DNA of 64,000 nucleotides from Heliocidaris erythrogramma (GCA_025617745.1 CM046858.1:40531850-40595849); one strand, 5' to 3'; numbered from the stretch's first letter, positions 20,678 to 33,131 are shown. Notes: generated by a model not told the origin, from the sequence alone. Translations and numbers: made by a program.

Positions 20678-21894
20678 ATTTGTGTAAATCACTTTCTGAA
20701 AAGCACCCTAAACGGGGATTGCAGTAGGAGTTACTGTAGTTTCGATACCCTAAACAGGGAAACCGGTCTAACATCTCTGATTTTTATACTCTTAAAGGCG
20801 ATTTTATATCTTGCGTGGTATTTTACATCCTATTTGAGGATTACATCACCATCATAGATCTTTTTTAGCCAAAAAGGAACCGTAAAAGAAATTTAACTTA
20901 AGTTGGAACACATTACCGAACTCCATCCCCCCCTCCCCCCTTTCTGCAGGTCTTCTTATCACCTCTGAATTTGATATCCTTTTTCTTGATTTTTGCTGTT
21001 TTTGATTCCCTAAACGCATAACCCGGATTACGCGCCTAATGCTGAAAAAGTACCCTTTTTATCAGATGATGTACAGGCCTCAATGAGACATCCCCCCCCC
21101 CCGATTCGTACGTTACTTTTAAAGTTACTTCTCAGACTCTCTCCCTCCCTTACCATTTCTTCTCTTTGTTTCACCCACCCAGAGGAAGACAGAAGATCAT
21201 TCCACACTTGTACCTGCCTCTCCCAAGATCATGTTTTTAACTGAAACGTGCTGGAAGAAAGACAGGATGGATAGGCCATTACCAGGGAAGTTGATTGGAT
21301 GCCTCGATAGATGGTACAAATTTTCGAAACTATGGAGCAAGAAGGGCGGGGAGGGGGGAGGGTAGGGTCTGTCTGTTTTCAGTAGTAGACGTGACCTACT
21401 ATCTTGCCGCCATTTCATATTTCAATCCGACAAACTTTTTATGTGTAATTTTGTACTTGTCTAATTTTTGTAATCATTTTGAGTGAGTTAGTAGTTGTTC
21501 TTGTTTTATTGTGTGTTTTTGTTGTTATCATGCAATATGATTTTATATTTATCTATGTAAATTTTATCTTGCTAATTTAGTGTTTTATTACCATGTATTT
21601 TTATCTAGTGTATATGATCTTTTATGTTTTTATTACATAGCCTTTCTGTTAAACAGCCTCTGGCTGATGTAAGTTCCGTGAATAAATAAAATAAATTGAA
21701 ATACAAGGAACTTGAAACTCACTGTAGGTTATATGGAGCTGAAGAAAGAAACTTCGCTTCCACCTGTGAGTGACCCTGAAGTGTAAAGACTAGTTCTTCA
21801 TACATGCATTTTCAAGTGGAAATCTACATTTGTAATAGGGTTTTCACAGATTTGTATCAATTAGAAAGGATTATTTACATCTAGGGGCCGACCT
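20678..21894 (+). other. Intergenic stretch with a possible LINE-like 3' tail
   Basis: The T-rich text at about 21480-21705 ends GTGAATAAATAAAATAAAT and resembles in style that at about 38620-38840 (GTGAATAAATATATAAATAA), as non-LTR 3' ends do. AATAAA at 21681 could alternatively serve as poly(A) signal of the TAZ-pseudokinase gene. Nothing else recognised. Confidence 0.35.
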
Positions 21895-22262
21895 TGAGAG
21901 GGAAGGTTGAGTTCTGGGAAAGTTAAAAGAATAACTTATGAGCTTTCTCATTCTTTTTGTGTTAGTTTGGAAGAATATCATAGTAGAAATGTCCCCTGAA
22001 AAGGATTGCTCTTCAAATACCCTCTCATTCAAAATATGACAAGAAACAGCTGAATTGTTCTGGCCGAACATTTGTGTGTAGTCCCATATGTACACATATC
22101 TGTTTGCAGCGCATGTGACTTCTTATCATTTTTGGTCATTCCAAAACCTTAAAGCATACACCAATTCTTATGTGCTATATTAATCAACCTTTCCCAATTG
22201 CTTTGAGACAGTTTTTTTTTCACAATTCAATCTCATGACCAGAACTCAACTTAAAATTAACT
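21895..22262 (+). repeat. Dispersed 330-bp repeat, copy 3, with a copy of the exon 12 end
   Basis: Begins GAGAGGGAAGGTTGAGTTCT, matching the last codons of exon 12, and runs on through GAAAAGGATTGCTCTTCAAA to CATGACCAGAACTCAAC. Confidence 0.75.
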
Positions 22263-22550
22263 TCACCATCCCAGAGATGTGACTGAGTTTCGAACTGGGG
22301 TCCGCCAGAGTCGGTTTCACCTTTTGTCGGCAAAGACAGAGAGCTGACCGTGGACATTACTGCTAGACCATCTGACATTTCTCCACACTAAATTGCGTGA
22401 GTGAGTGTGATTGGGTTTGTACAGACGTGTCTCAATCAGATATGATTATTTACTTCTGGGGACCGTTCTTTAACGTCACCATACAAAAGACACGACTCAT
22501 TTTCGGACTGGGGTCCTTCAGAGTCAGTTTGTAAGTGAAGACCATCTACA
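22262..22550 (-). mobile_element. tRNA-headed SINE, second family, minus strand
   Basis: On the minus strand GATGGTCTAGCAGTAATGTC (A box) and CCAGTTCGAAACTCAGTC (B box) match the head at 15508; a second partial body lies beside it, suggesting two adjacent insertions. Confidence 0.65.
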
Positions 22551-23276
22551 TGTACCAGTGGGTAAAGCAACGCCCTCTGATGCGACCGGTCACCATGTTG
22601 GGCTCAAAGAAAAACACAACCGCTTTTATACTGTTTCAATAAAATTTTATGGATTTTTAGAATCAAATAATTCAGCACTGTGAAGTCTTTTCCACAAATT
22701 AACTGCAAATTCAGGCAAAACAAGTGTACCCTAGAAAAAAAGCAGAAGAAAAAAAAAATGGTCTACATTTTTTGTTCGAAATAAAATAAAATTAGTGGCG
22801 AAAATATGACCGATTGCCAAATAAAATCAAACAACAACACCCTTCCGTGTACTGGGCTTATTTCAGTATACTAAGGTTTATTAAAAGGAAGTGCTGCAGT
22901 TGTATTGAATTTAAAAATTCAAAAACTCTTTTTGCCCATTTTCATAACTCAGTGGAACCTGCTTTATCACTTGAACAGTCTGTGTTTTTCAATGATAATG
23001 TACTAAAGTTACCTCAGCATAAGGCCCACCTGCTTAGAAAGGCTGCATCTTTTTGCCTCTGTTGAGCCATTTTCATCAACTTTAAAAACCAAAAACTTTT
23101 GCGTGCATTTAATGTTCGCAGATTTTCGCGAGTGGTTTAGACTCGTAAACGTTATTGAATTACACCTGACACATCGCAGAATTTTTGCAGTTAGCGTAAG
23201 TTTCTCGCTGTAAACCTGGCTGTCTTTTGGAATTCTTGAAAGTTTCATGTCGCTAACGTTTCTGGGTTTACAGTAC
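22551..23276. other. Intergenic, nothing recognised
   Basis: An 83-codon open frame at 22814-23065 has no recognisable family or splice context. Confidence 0.4.
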
Positions 23277-23415
23277 AGGGGAGCGTTTTATCAAGCTTTT
23301 TATCAGGGATTTTTACCGACAACTGTTATAAGCTACTGAAATCCTTGCATCTGATTGGCTGAGAGCAAATTTGTCAGTAAAAATCACTGACAAAATGCTT
23401 GATGAAACGCTCCGC
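23277..23415. mobile_element. Fold-back MITE, family A copy 2
   Basis: Shares GACAACTGTTATAAGCTACT and TTGGCTGAGAGCAAATTTG with the other copies; ends GGGGAGCGTTTTATCAAGC and TTGATGAAACGCTCC. Confidence 0.88.
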
Positions 23416-23698
23416 AGGTTTCATTGCATACATATTAGTTTCAATTGTATGCAAATTCAACATCTGTATTAGTCTGTTCATGAACAAAAGAGGAGAAATT
23501 TTGGTGAATTTGAGAAATTATTGCAACGTACCTCAATGCTTTGCAATAATATTGTAGTGCAACATGTACATATACAAGTTGCTTTGCAAGGCAGTATGGT
23601 ATGTACTTATTATTCCATATTTATGAGTAGAGTTGTAGTTTCTGAAATGTTAAGATTCAAACTGAATGGCCTGTATTCTGAACTCCGGTTTAACTTAA

Positions 23699-23992
23699 TG
23701 GGATACGCCACCGGGCGGCCGTGGGGAAAGTCAGGATTGCGTAAGCCCCATTCACTCGTACATAAAGTTTGTGCGTCGAACGCGTCCGTTGGACTAAGTG
23801 GGATTACATTTCGACTGCACGAAGCCGACCGAATCTCGCACGAGAGCTTGAGCTCAGGCGGAGGGTGCATGTTTGTGCGGCGACCAGTTTATCAGAGGTT
23901 TGCGCCTCGCGGGGCAACGGCATGATCGGGTAACGATCACGATGCCCTCTCGCGGCATTAAAACGTCCACAATCTGCGGGTTGAGTATCCCT
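23699..23992. mobile_element. TTAA-flanked element in the left arm of the MITE
   Basis: 294 bp, starts TGGGATAC and ends GTATCCCT between TTAA at 23695-23698 and 23993-23996. GC-rich with a GGGCGGCCGTGGGG stretch. Family unclear: Kolobok- or piggyBac-like. Confidence 0.6.
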
Positions 23993-24431
23993 TTAAACCA
24001 TGGTCTAAATGTGTGGTTTAACTATGGGTAGCCAAAAATGTCAAAACTTTGTTTATAATGTATGTTCCTTTAATATGTTTACTGGATTCTGGTCTCGTGC
24101 TTTAACAGTCAAAGAAAATATTGTACTTAATAATAATAATAATAAATGTAACTTGTATAGTGCCAAATCCACTCTGTGGAGTGCTCAAGGCGCATGTAGA
24201 AATTAATTAAGAATTAAACAGAAATGTTTTTACATGATTCTTAATTTAGGACATGCATGGGCAAATGATCTTTCCCCCCAAGATCTTGCGGCTTTAGGGA
24301 CTTATCATTCCCAGACAGTTTTTATTAATCGTTTGAGTACCGAAAATGCTGATAATTTGAATATCTACTGTTAGAGATTTGTGTCAGTTTGGCTGCCCAT
24401 AGTTAAACCACACATTTAGACCATGGTTTAA

Positions 24432-25390
24432 AGGAGAATTATCCCTAGGCTTTTAAATGTCAATAGGGTCATAGTGAATAAAATAACATTTAATTTGATA
24501 TAAAAATCACGGTTTTAGACCAACTGATGCCGTTGTAAGAGCAGAAAATAGAGACCACTTTTTACGATGATTACAACGTCGTCTACTCCTACTGGCGGCG
24601 TCCATTTTCTCTAAATTTCCCATAAAACCTTGCGCGTGATGACGTAGGGGATGGAGAACTCACTAGCTAGTAGCTAGCTTGCATGAAGCGCGCGCTGCAT
24701 ATACACACGGTAAACATGGTGTATTGTCAAGCGTTCGGCTGTTGTAACTGTTCCAAGAAAACGATAGGGAAATCATTCCAATCAGTTCCCAGACCCGCAG
24801 AAATGTCAGCAATTGTTCAAGCGTTGGGTGACCATATTGAACGTGGAAAAATTCCAAGGAAAAGACTTCAAACTTGATCGGAAAAATAATGTGATCTGCA
24901 GTGATCATTTCACAGAGGCCGATTATCACGTAGATCTGCAGGCTAAGCTTATGCCCGGGCGAATCGTATAATCAAGCTAGTGTGTCCTGGAACACGTTTT
25001 ACTAACGAGGATTATTTTACTCTAATAAATGTTTTTCAAATGTGATAGTTACGTAGATAATATAAATTGATTTATTTAATTTAATTATGAAACTCTTGCG
25101 TAATTTATGTTATTATTAATAATAATAAACTCTTTTTAAAATAATGTTGGTGAACTATTGCGAGCCAATTACAATGCGCTACGGCCAACTCCATGCCCTA
25201 CGTCACACAGCCCGATCGCACCGGGAACATGGCGACGCTGCTTTACTCTCGAGAACAATAAAAATCGGAGGATTCAATCGACAATTCCCATCCTCTCGAT
25301 TCTCGAATATACGATGTTTTTACTTTATCAGAAACTGTTTAGAATTCTGTTTTAGGTCAATGATAAAAGTCTCGTGGGGATAATTCTCCT
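24432..25390 (+). mobile_element. Kolobok-like TTAA element with a broken THAP-domain gene
   Basis: 959 bp with inverted ends AGGAGAATTATCCC and GGGATAATTCTCCT, flanked by TTAA at 24428-24431 and 25391-25394. TTAA duplication, AGGAGAA-type ends and a THAP protein are the marks of the Kolobok superfamily. No transposase frame is present. Confidence 0.75.
24716..24971 (+). pseudogene. THAP zinc-finger domain of a Kolobok-like element, one frameshift
   Basis: From ATG at 24716 the frame reads MVYCQAFGCCNCSKK with the first Cys pair of a THAP (C2CH) finger and runs to a stop at 24877. In the next frame, up to TAA at 24971, come NNVICSDHFTEADYH with the C-x2-H pair and KLMPGRIV. The two halves are offset by one base. 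THAP domains bind DNA; here it is probably dead. Confidence 0.7.
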
Positions 25391-25714
25391 TTAAGTTAAA
25401 CTGGAGTTCAGAATACGGGCCAATATCTTTATAAAAATCTTTGTAAATAATTATGTGAAGAGTGTGCTGGTCGCTTTCTTCCTATTAACTATTCTGTGAT
25501 ATACATGTACACGTACTGCAGGTACATGTAAACTACTAATTATCGTTTGAAAATGTTAGTTGCATTGGTATGTACATGTAGCGTGTTGAAACATCTCATT
25601 TTTTCTTTATAGGAAAATACATGTACAATGTATATGGAAAGTTTAGCTCCTCAAGTAAAAAAAAAAGGATCTGTTGTATGATGTATGAAATAGAGAACTC
25701 TGAATTACATTACC

Positions 25715-25854
25715 AGGGGAGCGTTTCATCAAGCGTTTTGTCGGTGATTTTTACCGACAACTGTTATAAGCTACTGAAATCCTTGCATCTGATTGGCTGA
25801 GAGCAAATTTGTCAGTAAAAATCACTGACAAAACAGTTGATGAAACGCTCCCCT
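25715..25854. mobile_element. Fold-back MITE, family A copy 3
   Basis: Best-preserved copy: ends GGGGAGCGTTTCATCAAGC and TTGATGAAACGCTCCCC are near-perfect inverses. Confidence 0.88.
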
Positions 25855-26260
25855 GATATATGTACATGTACAAGTACCTCTCAACATATAATTTGCTTTT
25901 TGCAAGGAGATTATTTAGGAAACATTGGCATGCTCTACACTGCAGTATTACTTTAATTTGAAATAAGTGCGATTATTCTACCTCTTTTTTAATCCAAATT
26001 TGAATTTCCAACTCAAATAAATCTGCTCATAACCACTGTATACAAAATTGAGAATTGAGATTGTCATATCTGTACGTCCCTTTTTTTCCACATTACTAAT
26101 TTTTGTGTTATTTGATAGGGAGAGACTTTATGAATCTATAAAGAAAACAAATTATAAGGCTTTCACAAAATCTCTTTTAGGGCAATTTAGAAATTTTAGA
26201 AATCATGTTCTAATTCTTGTAATGTTTGCACATTGCAAAAGGTGATACATTAGGCTAATA

Positions 26261-26486
26261 GAGTACCGAAGTGCTGACGTCATATTCGCTCGTCGTCCAG
26301 AATACTGGTTCCAAACAACAGAGCCCGCGCATGAGGTACACCGCAAAGTCATTCGAGCAACGGGCTGGAGCAGGGCAATTTCAGTGTTTGGCGCTGGTGT
26401 GATCACCACGCCATTGTTTAGCACAAAATTGTTTAGAACCAGCAACCTTGACAACTTGACCGGTATGACGTCACACTTTGGTACTC
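26261..26486. mobile_element. TA-flanked MITE (GAGTACCGAAGTG ends)
   Basis: 226 bp, ends GAGTACCGAAGTGCTGACGT and ACGTCACACTTTGGTACTC, with TA at both edges, as in Tc1/mariner elements. Confidence 0.75.
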
Positions 26487-26488
26487 TA

Positions 26489-28569
26489 TGAAAGCCCTTC
26501 GGTTGATTCTCGAAAGTCTTAGCAGTTGTGTTCTTTATCGATTTTAAAGATCTCTCGATATAAATAAACCCCACGAAATTAGTAATGGGCAAAAATATAA
26601 GAGCTGTACATATATTTCGATCTCAATATTTGATTTTGGTAAGAATTTGAATTGAAATCGCCTAAGGTTGATTTCATGTGGGTCTTGCTGTCATGTTGAG
26701 CACTTTTTATATTTGAAAGATAAATAATAATTGATTACAGTATGAGGAAAGTTTAGCCCAATTTATCATATTTTCTTCCATCCTTTAGGTCTGTGTTTGG
26801 TTTTATGCTATTCCTCCATTTTTTTTTTAACTGATTCTCTTTAATGTTGCATGTGACTGGTTTCCTTCTCATTATTTTCTTCCTTTTTTTCTCTCCATCC
26901 TAAAGTCTTTCATTCATATTTTTCACGTTGGGAAATATATATATTTTTTTAACATTCCTACATCATTATATTCCAAGCAGTTGTCGTCATTAATAGGATT
27001 TTTCCTTTGTTTTTTTTTAATATCATTCCTGAATTTTTTTTGGTACCTGTTTATGGGTCATAAAAGATTCAGTTCTTGATATTTTTGCTTTTTATCAATG
27101 AAGGTTTTTAGTTTACATTTCTGCTATAATGACATTATTACTGCCAATTCAGCAGTATTACACAATATGTATATTTCTACTAAAAAGGATATCCCATCTT
27201 TTGTATAATTATCGTAAAACTGCTAACTTTAAGAATTTTCACTGAAACTATAAAATTATATTAATACATAGATATTAAACATATGCACATTAGAGTTGTG
27301 TGAATTTTTGAAATTTGCAATTGAGTTTGTTAATGTACAGACATGTATACAATAATACTGTATATTTTGCTGTCACACATACAGTACATATCAAGGCATT
27401 TGTAATGTATATGTATGTACTGGTAGTTTATATGTGGACTATGTGTATGAATTTTACTTTCTTATTTTACTCTTCTGTTATAGATTGCAGAATAGAAAAT
27501 CAGTACAGTGCCGTGGTAATCATACATGTAGTGTAAGTTCATTTGAATATATGATTCATAAGTTTTGTGAGATGAAATTTCATAACAAATTTTTTTAAAG
27601 TACTAATAGGTTTGCAGAGTGTCATGTATTATAATGATCATGTTATAAAGTACATCATGTGATAGTTTTATTAAGCTCATGTACAGTTTCGGTACCAAAA
27701 AGGAAATTGGAAAGAAATGTTTTTAAAAATGTTGTTCTCCTTGTATCAAAACATACTGTAAATATATGTAAGGAAAGCTAGATCACGGCAATATAATTTG
27801 CGCCTTGAGCATCTAATCAGGATGGATAAGTGCGCTATACAAGTCACATGTATTATTATATACTGCCCTAAGCTAGGACCCATCCACCCCGATGGCTTCC
27901 CGCACAACAATCTTGGGGCTTCGGACGGTGATAACATGTGTGTCACTGTGTGTAGGTTTTGAAAGCGTGTATGGCGTACAGTGCATGCTTGTCATTGTTG
28001 GGAGTTTATATCCCTGACCCGGCACCTCAATTATTATTTTTTGACTCTCATTTGTTTAATATCCCATTTTAGGACGTGAAATCTTCACAGCATCTTTGTA
28101 TTGCTAGTATCGTGCTATTTATTAAACATAAAATCAAATAAATCTGAAAAATTTTTTGAGGGCTTACCAAAATTGCACATTACCTTTAATGTGACTTTAA
28201 TACATGTTGTACAAATTCCACACTAGACATCATCGTTCAAATGATATTTTGTTGTGTGAATTGTGTGTAATTTACCAAAATTTCAGACAATAGATTCAAT
28301 TTTTGAATAAAATGAAATGAAAGTGTAAGTAATTGTGTAAACTGTTTGATAGATTTGTGTGTAGCTACATATATAATGTATAAGATTTGGTAGCTTTTAT
28401 GAAGTGTTTTGCATGTACAAATGTACAGAGTTCAATTTGAATGTATCAAATTTGTCTTTGGCATTGTTAAATGTAACAATGCTCATAACATATATTTCCA
28501 TTAATCATGTGTATGTGAATTCATTTGTGATAATATTCCTCTCTTTGACACATACATGCATTGTGTTGT
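26489..28569. other. AT-rich intergenic stretch
   Basis: No exon signal. A SINE-like 3' tail (GCGCCTTGAGCATCTAATCA, then GCGCTATACAAGTCACATG) stands at about 27795-27860. The rest shows nothing recognisable. Confidence 0.4.
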
Positions 28570-28767
28570 ACAATGGAACGTCGGTATAAAGAACGCTGTT
28601 ATAACAAACTCTCGTTATAACAAGGTGATCTTGCTGGTCCCACTTCTTTGTATGCTATTGTTTTTTTTTAGCCCTGATATAACAAGATTTCGATATAAAG
28701 AGGTTATTTCCTTGGTCCCAAGGAGTAACAAATGTGTTTTTAATTTTGTGGGCAAACACCAGGTTTT
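28570..28767. mobile_element. pogo/Tigger-like DNA transposon remnant
   Basis: CAATGGAACGTCGGTATAAA and repeated ATATAACAAG/GTTATAACAA text resemble pogo-type ends; a better bounded relative is at 54223-54388. The right end is not found. Confidence 0.5.
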
Positions 28768-29360
28768 GTTTGATACAAATACTAGTACATGTTTAAAATG
28801 AAAGAAATGCAACGGATGATTAAGTACCTTTAAATCACCCGGTACATCATTTTTAGAGGAATTGTAAGTCTTTATGATTACAAAAAAAGAAATAAGAAAT
28901 CTTTAATTACAATTTTTTTTTTCCTCTCTCTTTAAATTCTGGTCAAAAATGTGTAAATACCATCATAATGTATCAAAATGTGATTCATAAAGTTTATCTA
29001 ATTAATTAGAGTTTTAAAGATTGCCTAATTTCCTCCTGGTTAAGTTAAAGATACTTGTTACATTTGTAGTATATTATTGTTTCACCCTTGTAATCTATCT
29101 ATTCATATATTTCAGGTTATTTTTAATTTAATTTTCATTGCTGAAATAGATGCAGTTATCATCATTGCTGTAATATTCATGATTATTATTGTTGCTGCAA
29201 TAGAAGGTATCATGATTGATTTCAAGGATATTGAGGGTATTCTCTATACTATTTGTAAGTTAATAAGTACTGGCCTCTTAAATAGAAGTCCTCTCTCTCT
29301 CTATGAACATGATGGACAAAGAGCGGACAAAATAAATAACTCATTTTACCCTCCACAATA

Positions 29361-29581
29361 GACCGCTTCTGTAATGTATACAAATTTATGCACATATATT
29401 CTCTGAGCGCCTAGTGACGAGCTATTCCATTAACCTGCTGTTTATAAATGAGCCTCATTGCTTGGAATCCAGTTTGCATACATTATTTGTTGCTATGTCC
29501 GGCAAGATTTCAGGTTCTCAAGAACAACCTTTGTTTGGAAGGTATGTATAAAATTTGCATAGTTACATTACCGAAGCAGTC
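29361..29581. mobile_element. TA-flanked MITE, family C copy 2
   Basis: Ends GACCGCTTCTGTAATGT and ACATTACCGAAGCAGTC with TA on both sides; shares GGAATCCAGTTTGCATACAT with the copies at 8973 and 46231. Confidence 0.75.
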
Positions 29582-30859
29582 TATTGCTCTGGTAGACAAA
29601 AAGAACATCCCTTCACTGCTATTATGTAAAATGAGTAGAACAGGTGAATATGCATTAGACTCCTGCTCTACATATTTTTTTTCTTCAGAATAGCAGTGTC
29701 GGGATGGTTTTTTGACTACCAGAACCATTGTGAAGGGGTAGAATGAGGGGTTGTTCTATTTTGTCCACTCTCTTTGTTCGTCATATTCATAATGTCTTAA
29801 TTCTCCAACTCGTATTCAGTACTACATGATAACCTTGAATCAGACAATTATTTGGTGTCTCTTATAAATCGAGAGACCATAATTTTGTAATATTTATTAT
29901 GACTTTGGTCTAACCTTGTTTTGACATTTAATCCCTTCACATCAGGGATTTCGCTATGCTGCCCGGAAAGGGGGGGGGGGGGGAGCACACAAATTTCTTG
30001 GCAAATTCATTACTGTTAGTGGTCTTGCAATATTGCAGATTTTTAGACCCTCTTGCATTTCAAAATAATCTGATTCTGTATAAGTATTGTACATGTACAG
30101 TGTATATATTGAATTTTGTCAGGTAGTTGACTAGGTTTACATTTATATGTTTATAGTTTTATTTTTATATTTTATAGAGTATACTTTTTAAGCTGAAATA
30201 TTATTTTTTGATTATTAACAAAAATATGTTGTTGTTTATTATGGTACTTGTTTTTGAATCTTATAGAGTATACTTTGTAAGCTGAAATATTAAATTTTCA
30301 TTCTGAAGTTTAAAAAACAAAAGTCATTTTTAACTAGAAATTTAATTTGTTACGCTACTTGCCATTGATGTATCAAACATTGGTATGAAATATTTACAGC
30401 TCTATTAAATTCAGATTATATTTTTTAGCATAGCCAGATCATTCTGACAGTAGATCTTGGTTTGTTTTTATTTGAATTGACAAACAGCCAGTATTTGATG
30501 TGTTGATTGAATGTTTTTAACTTATTTACATTTATTAACATGGTTGATTAACTAACTTTTTTTCTGTTATTGCCATTCTACAAAGCAATAGTGTATATGA
30601 GCGAGCTTTCTGCCTAAATATGGTTGTCCCATATTTTAATTGGGATGTTCTCACCATGTATATTGCCAATCTTATAGAAGAAAACTTCAGAGGCTGAGTA
30701 AAATTGGTTTAAGATTAGATTAAACACTTTCATTGTATCCTTAATATTGATCTCATGGTATTTAAAACCTCCAACTTGAGATTCCAGGTGATCACTGAAA
30801 AAAACTGTAGACATGTAGATTCTATAATGTGATCATTAGCAGCTGTTTTCCCTGATGTC
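29582..30859. other. AT-rich intergenic stretch
   Basis: Apart from a G run at about 29970-29983 and a short duplicated phrase (TTATAGAGTATACTTT at about 30174 and 30263), nothing is recognisable. Confidence 0.4.
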
Positions 30860-31258
30860 TAAAGCCCATCGCACACTATACAATTGACTTCGATCCGATT
30901 TTGGAAATAAATCGTAACATCATTAAATATTTTAATTTTAACAAATAAAATCTACCTGATTGACGTAATGAATAATAATAGGAATACTAAACATAGGATT
31001 TTGGAGCGCTGTCAGCCTTATCCGGAATAAGGCCAAATCGCTTTCAAATCGTAGACAATCGTAGGATTGCTCTTACGTCACTACGACTTTGAGCCGATTT
31101 GTCATTTCCTCCGACGAGAAAGCTAGCAATATGCCGTATTTGCGATTTTACAATCTATATGACTATTCAGAACCTCAATCAAAATTAATGCTACATGTAT
31201 TACATTTTTCCCGAAATCGGATCGCAGACCGATCCGATTATAGTGTGCGGTCAGCTTA
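30860..31258. mobile_element. TIR element/MITE, about 400 bp
   Basis: The left edge CCCATCGCACACTATA with CGATCCGATTTT and the right edge AAATCGGATCG with GATCCGATTATAGTGTGCGG are inverted counterparts. No coding capacity. Confidence 0.75.
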
Positions 31259-32231
31259 ACGCGACATTATTCATTGCACTCATGAGCTGAGAATGTTAGA
31301 AATGCAAAGTACAGTGTTGTAAATAATTGTGAAAATATGATCTGAAATCATGCCGATTCAATTAATAATTGATGTAATTTACTAATATTATATTATGGTC
31401 ATGTGGTCTGTTTGGCGTGTCTTTTACATAATCAAATCAAAGTGTAATTGTGTGTCATTATTTGTACATTTTACGTATGAAGAGACAAGTCTTAATTTTG
31501 TGTGTAGTGGAAAGTTATGTTGATGTCCCCAGTACTTGTTCCGTCTAAATGATTTTACTATTGATATATTATATATATCTTACTTTTGTTTGTCATGGTA
31601 AACAGTTTAGTATCTTTATCTTTAGTATCTTTATTTTTTTAGAAAGAAATATGATTGCGTCAATGGATAGCTCGGACATCAAATTTGAATTTTATTTTGC
31701 TGGATGGCGAGTTTGTCTTGCCTGTTTTATTTCCAGAGTCCTTAATCTGGGATTCGAATAACAGTGATGTGGATTATGTTTGTCTTTTGTGGTATGGTTA
31801 ATTAAAAAGGCCTGATTTGGTACCAAAACTGTTGCGTTTTAATTTTGTTTTTACTAGTGCCTATGTTTTTTTTTAAACCTCCGTATTCTAACTATACTGT
31901 CTCAGATCGCGGGGTTATTTGCTATATTTAAAAGCTTTTAATAACAAAAAAAGAAAAGAAAACAACAAAAGAGATTCTGAAGTCGTTAGCTTTTGTTATA
32001 AGGTTCGATTTTTAATTATAATAGCGAAGATAATCGATGATGGTGTTGATTGTGATTCTGAAGACGATGATAAGGATGAGTAAGACTGGAGTAACGCAAT
32101 TATAAGTATACAGTCAGGGATAATCTGATGATAAAGATAATGAAAACGATGATGGTAACGATGATGATGATTAAAATGATATGGATCTGCCACTTTTAAT
32201 ACCGATAATTGTATTGTATACTGTTATTAAG
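31259..32231. other. Intergenic, nothing recognised
   Basis: AT-rich; GATGAT-rich text at about 32030-32170 is simple-sequence. Confidence 0.4.
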
Positions 32232-32561
32232 TTACCAAAGTATACGTCTACACTTACCATTGTCTACGGCGGACCGTTTGAATATTAATGAGTCAGAAAG
32301 AAGAGGATCTTGGGTATTAGATTCCAGTTCATCGTGACTTGGCCGTGAACCAGAATAGCCTGGTGGTTAAGTCGCTGCCCGGCAAGCAGTATATGACAGG
32401 TTCGAATCCCGCTGGTTCCAGTTTTTTTCTGACTTGTGTTTTTCATTACAGATCGAGCATACGATCTTTAACACTGGGATTGAAATGCCTAAAAATTTGT
32501 TTACAAATTAAAATTCCTCCCATCAAGCTTCTTCGTTTACCAAAGTATACGTCTACACTTA
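32232..32561 (+). mobile_element. tRNA-headed SINE between 25-bp direct repeats
   Basis: TTACCAAAGTATACGTCTAC (first 20 of 25 identical bases) stands at 32232-32256 and 32537-32561. Between them is a tRNA-like head at about 32341-32420 (A box in TAGCCTGGTGGTTAAGTC, B box in CAGGTTCGAATCCCGC) and a tail with ACACTGGGATTGAAATGCC that recurs near 45363. Confidence 0.65.
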
Positions 32562-33130
32562 GACATTAGTCAGTTTTGAATTAAAGTCTAGAGGGAAGCT
32601 TCAAAAGGGGCGTGAAATGAGTCTTGAGGGAGAAAATGGTAGAAAATTAGGGGTATTCCCATTTTCACGGTATCATGGTTTCCCAGCAACCCCGGAGTGC
32701 GGGGCAGCGCGGTAGTGAGTTTGGGTCATCGGGCGACAAACATGTAAACATGTAACATTCATGTAAACAATGCTCATTTGATCGAGAACAGAAACCGTTG
32801 ATTCCAAACAGAGTAGTATCTTTTACATTTAATGTTATGTTTACTAAGCTAGACAGATGAGGAGACAAACGGAGGGTGTAGAAAAAGGAGTAAAGAAGAG
32901 GATAATGATGGTCATGTTGATGCAGGAGAAGGAGGAGGAGGAGATGGAAAAGAAAATGAAAGAAAGAAGAAAGGAAGAAAAAAGAAGAAGTGGTATACGG
33001 TATAGTAGCAGTAGAATTAGTAGTATGCGTGTATAGTAGTAGTACTACTATACAATAGTTGTACTATATAGTAGTAGTAGTTAGTAGTAGTACTATATAG
33101 TATTAGTGATATATAGTATTAGTAGTGCTA

Positions 33131-33131
33131 T

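Larger units (their letters stand above)
23667..25422. mobile_element. Composite: a MITE with one TTAA element inserted in each arm
   Basis: The host MITE has ends GGCCTGTATTCTGAACTCC and GGAGTTCAGAATACGGGCC and continues with AACCATGGTCTAAATGTGTG and its inverse next to TTAA sites. Both arms are split at TTAA: the left by 23699-23992, the right by 24432-25390. Without them the MITE is about 495 bp. Confidence 0.78.

Noticed and set aside
22814-23065. 83-codon open frame
   Set aside because: No domain, no splice context, AT-rich intergenic position.
28570-28767. Complete pogo-like element
   Set aside because: Only one end is convincing; kept as a remnant.
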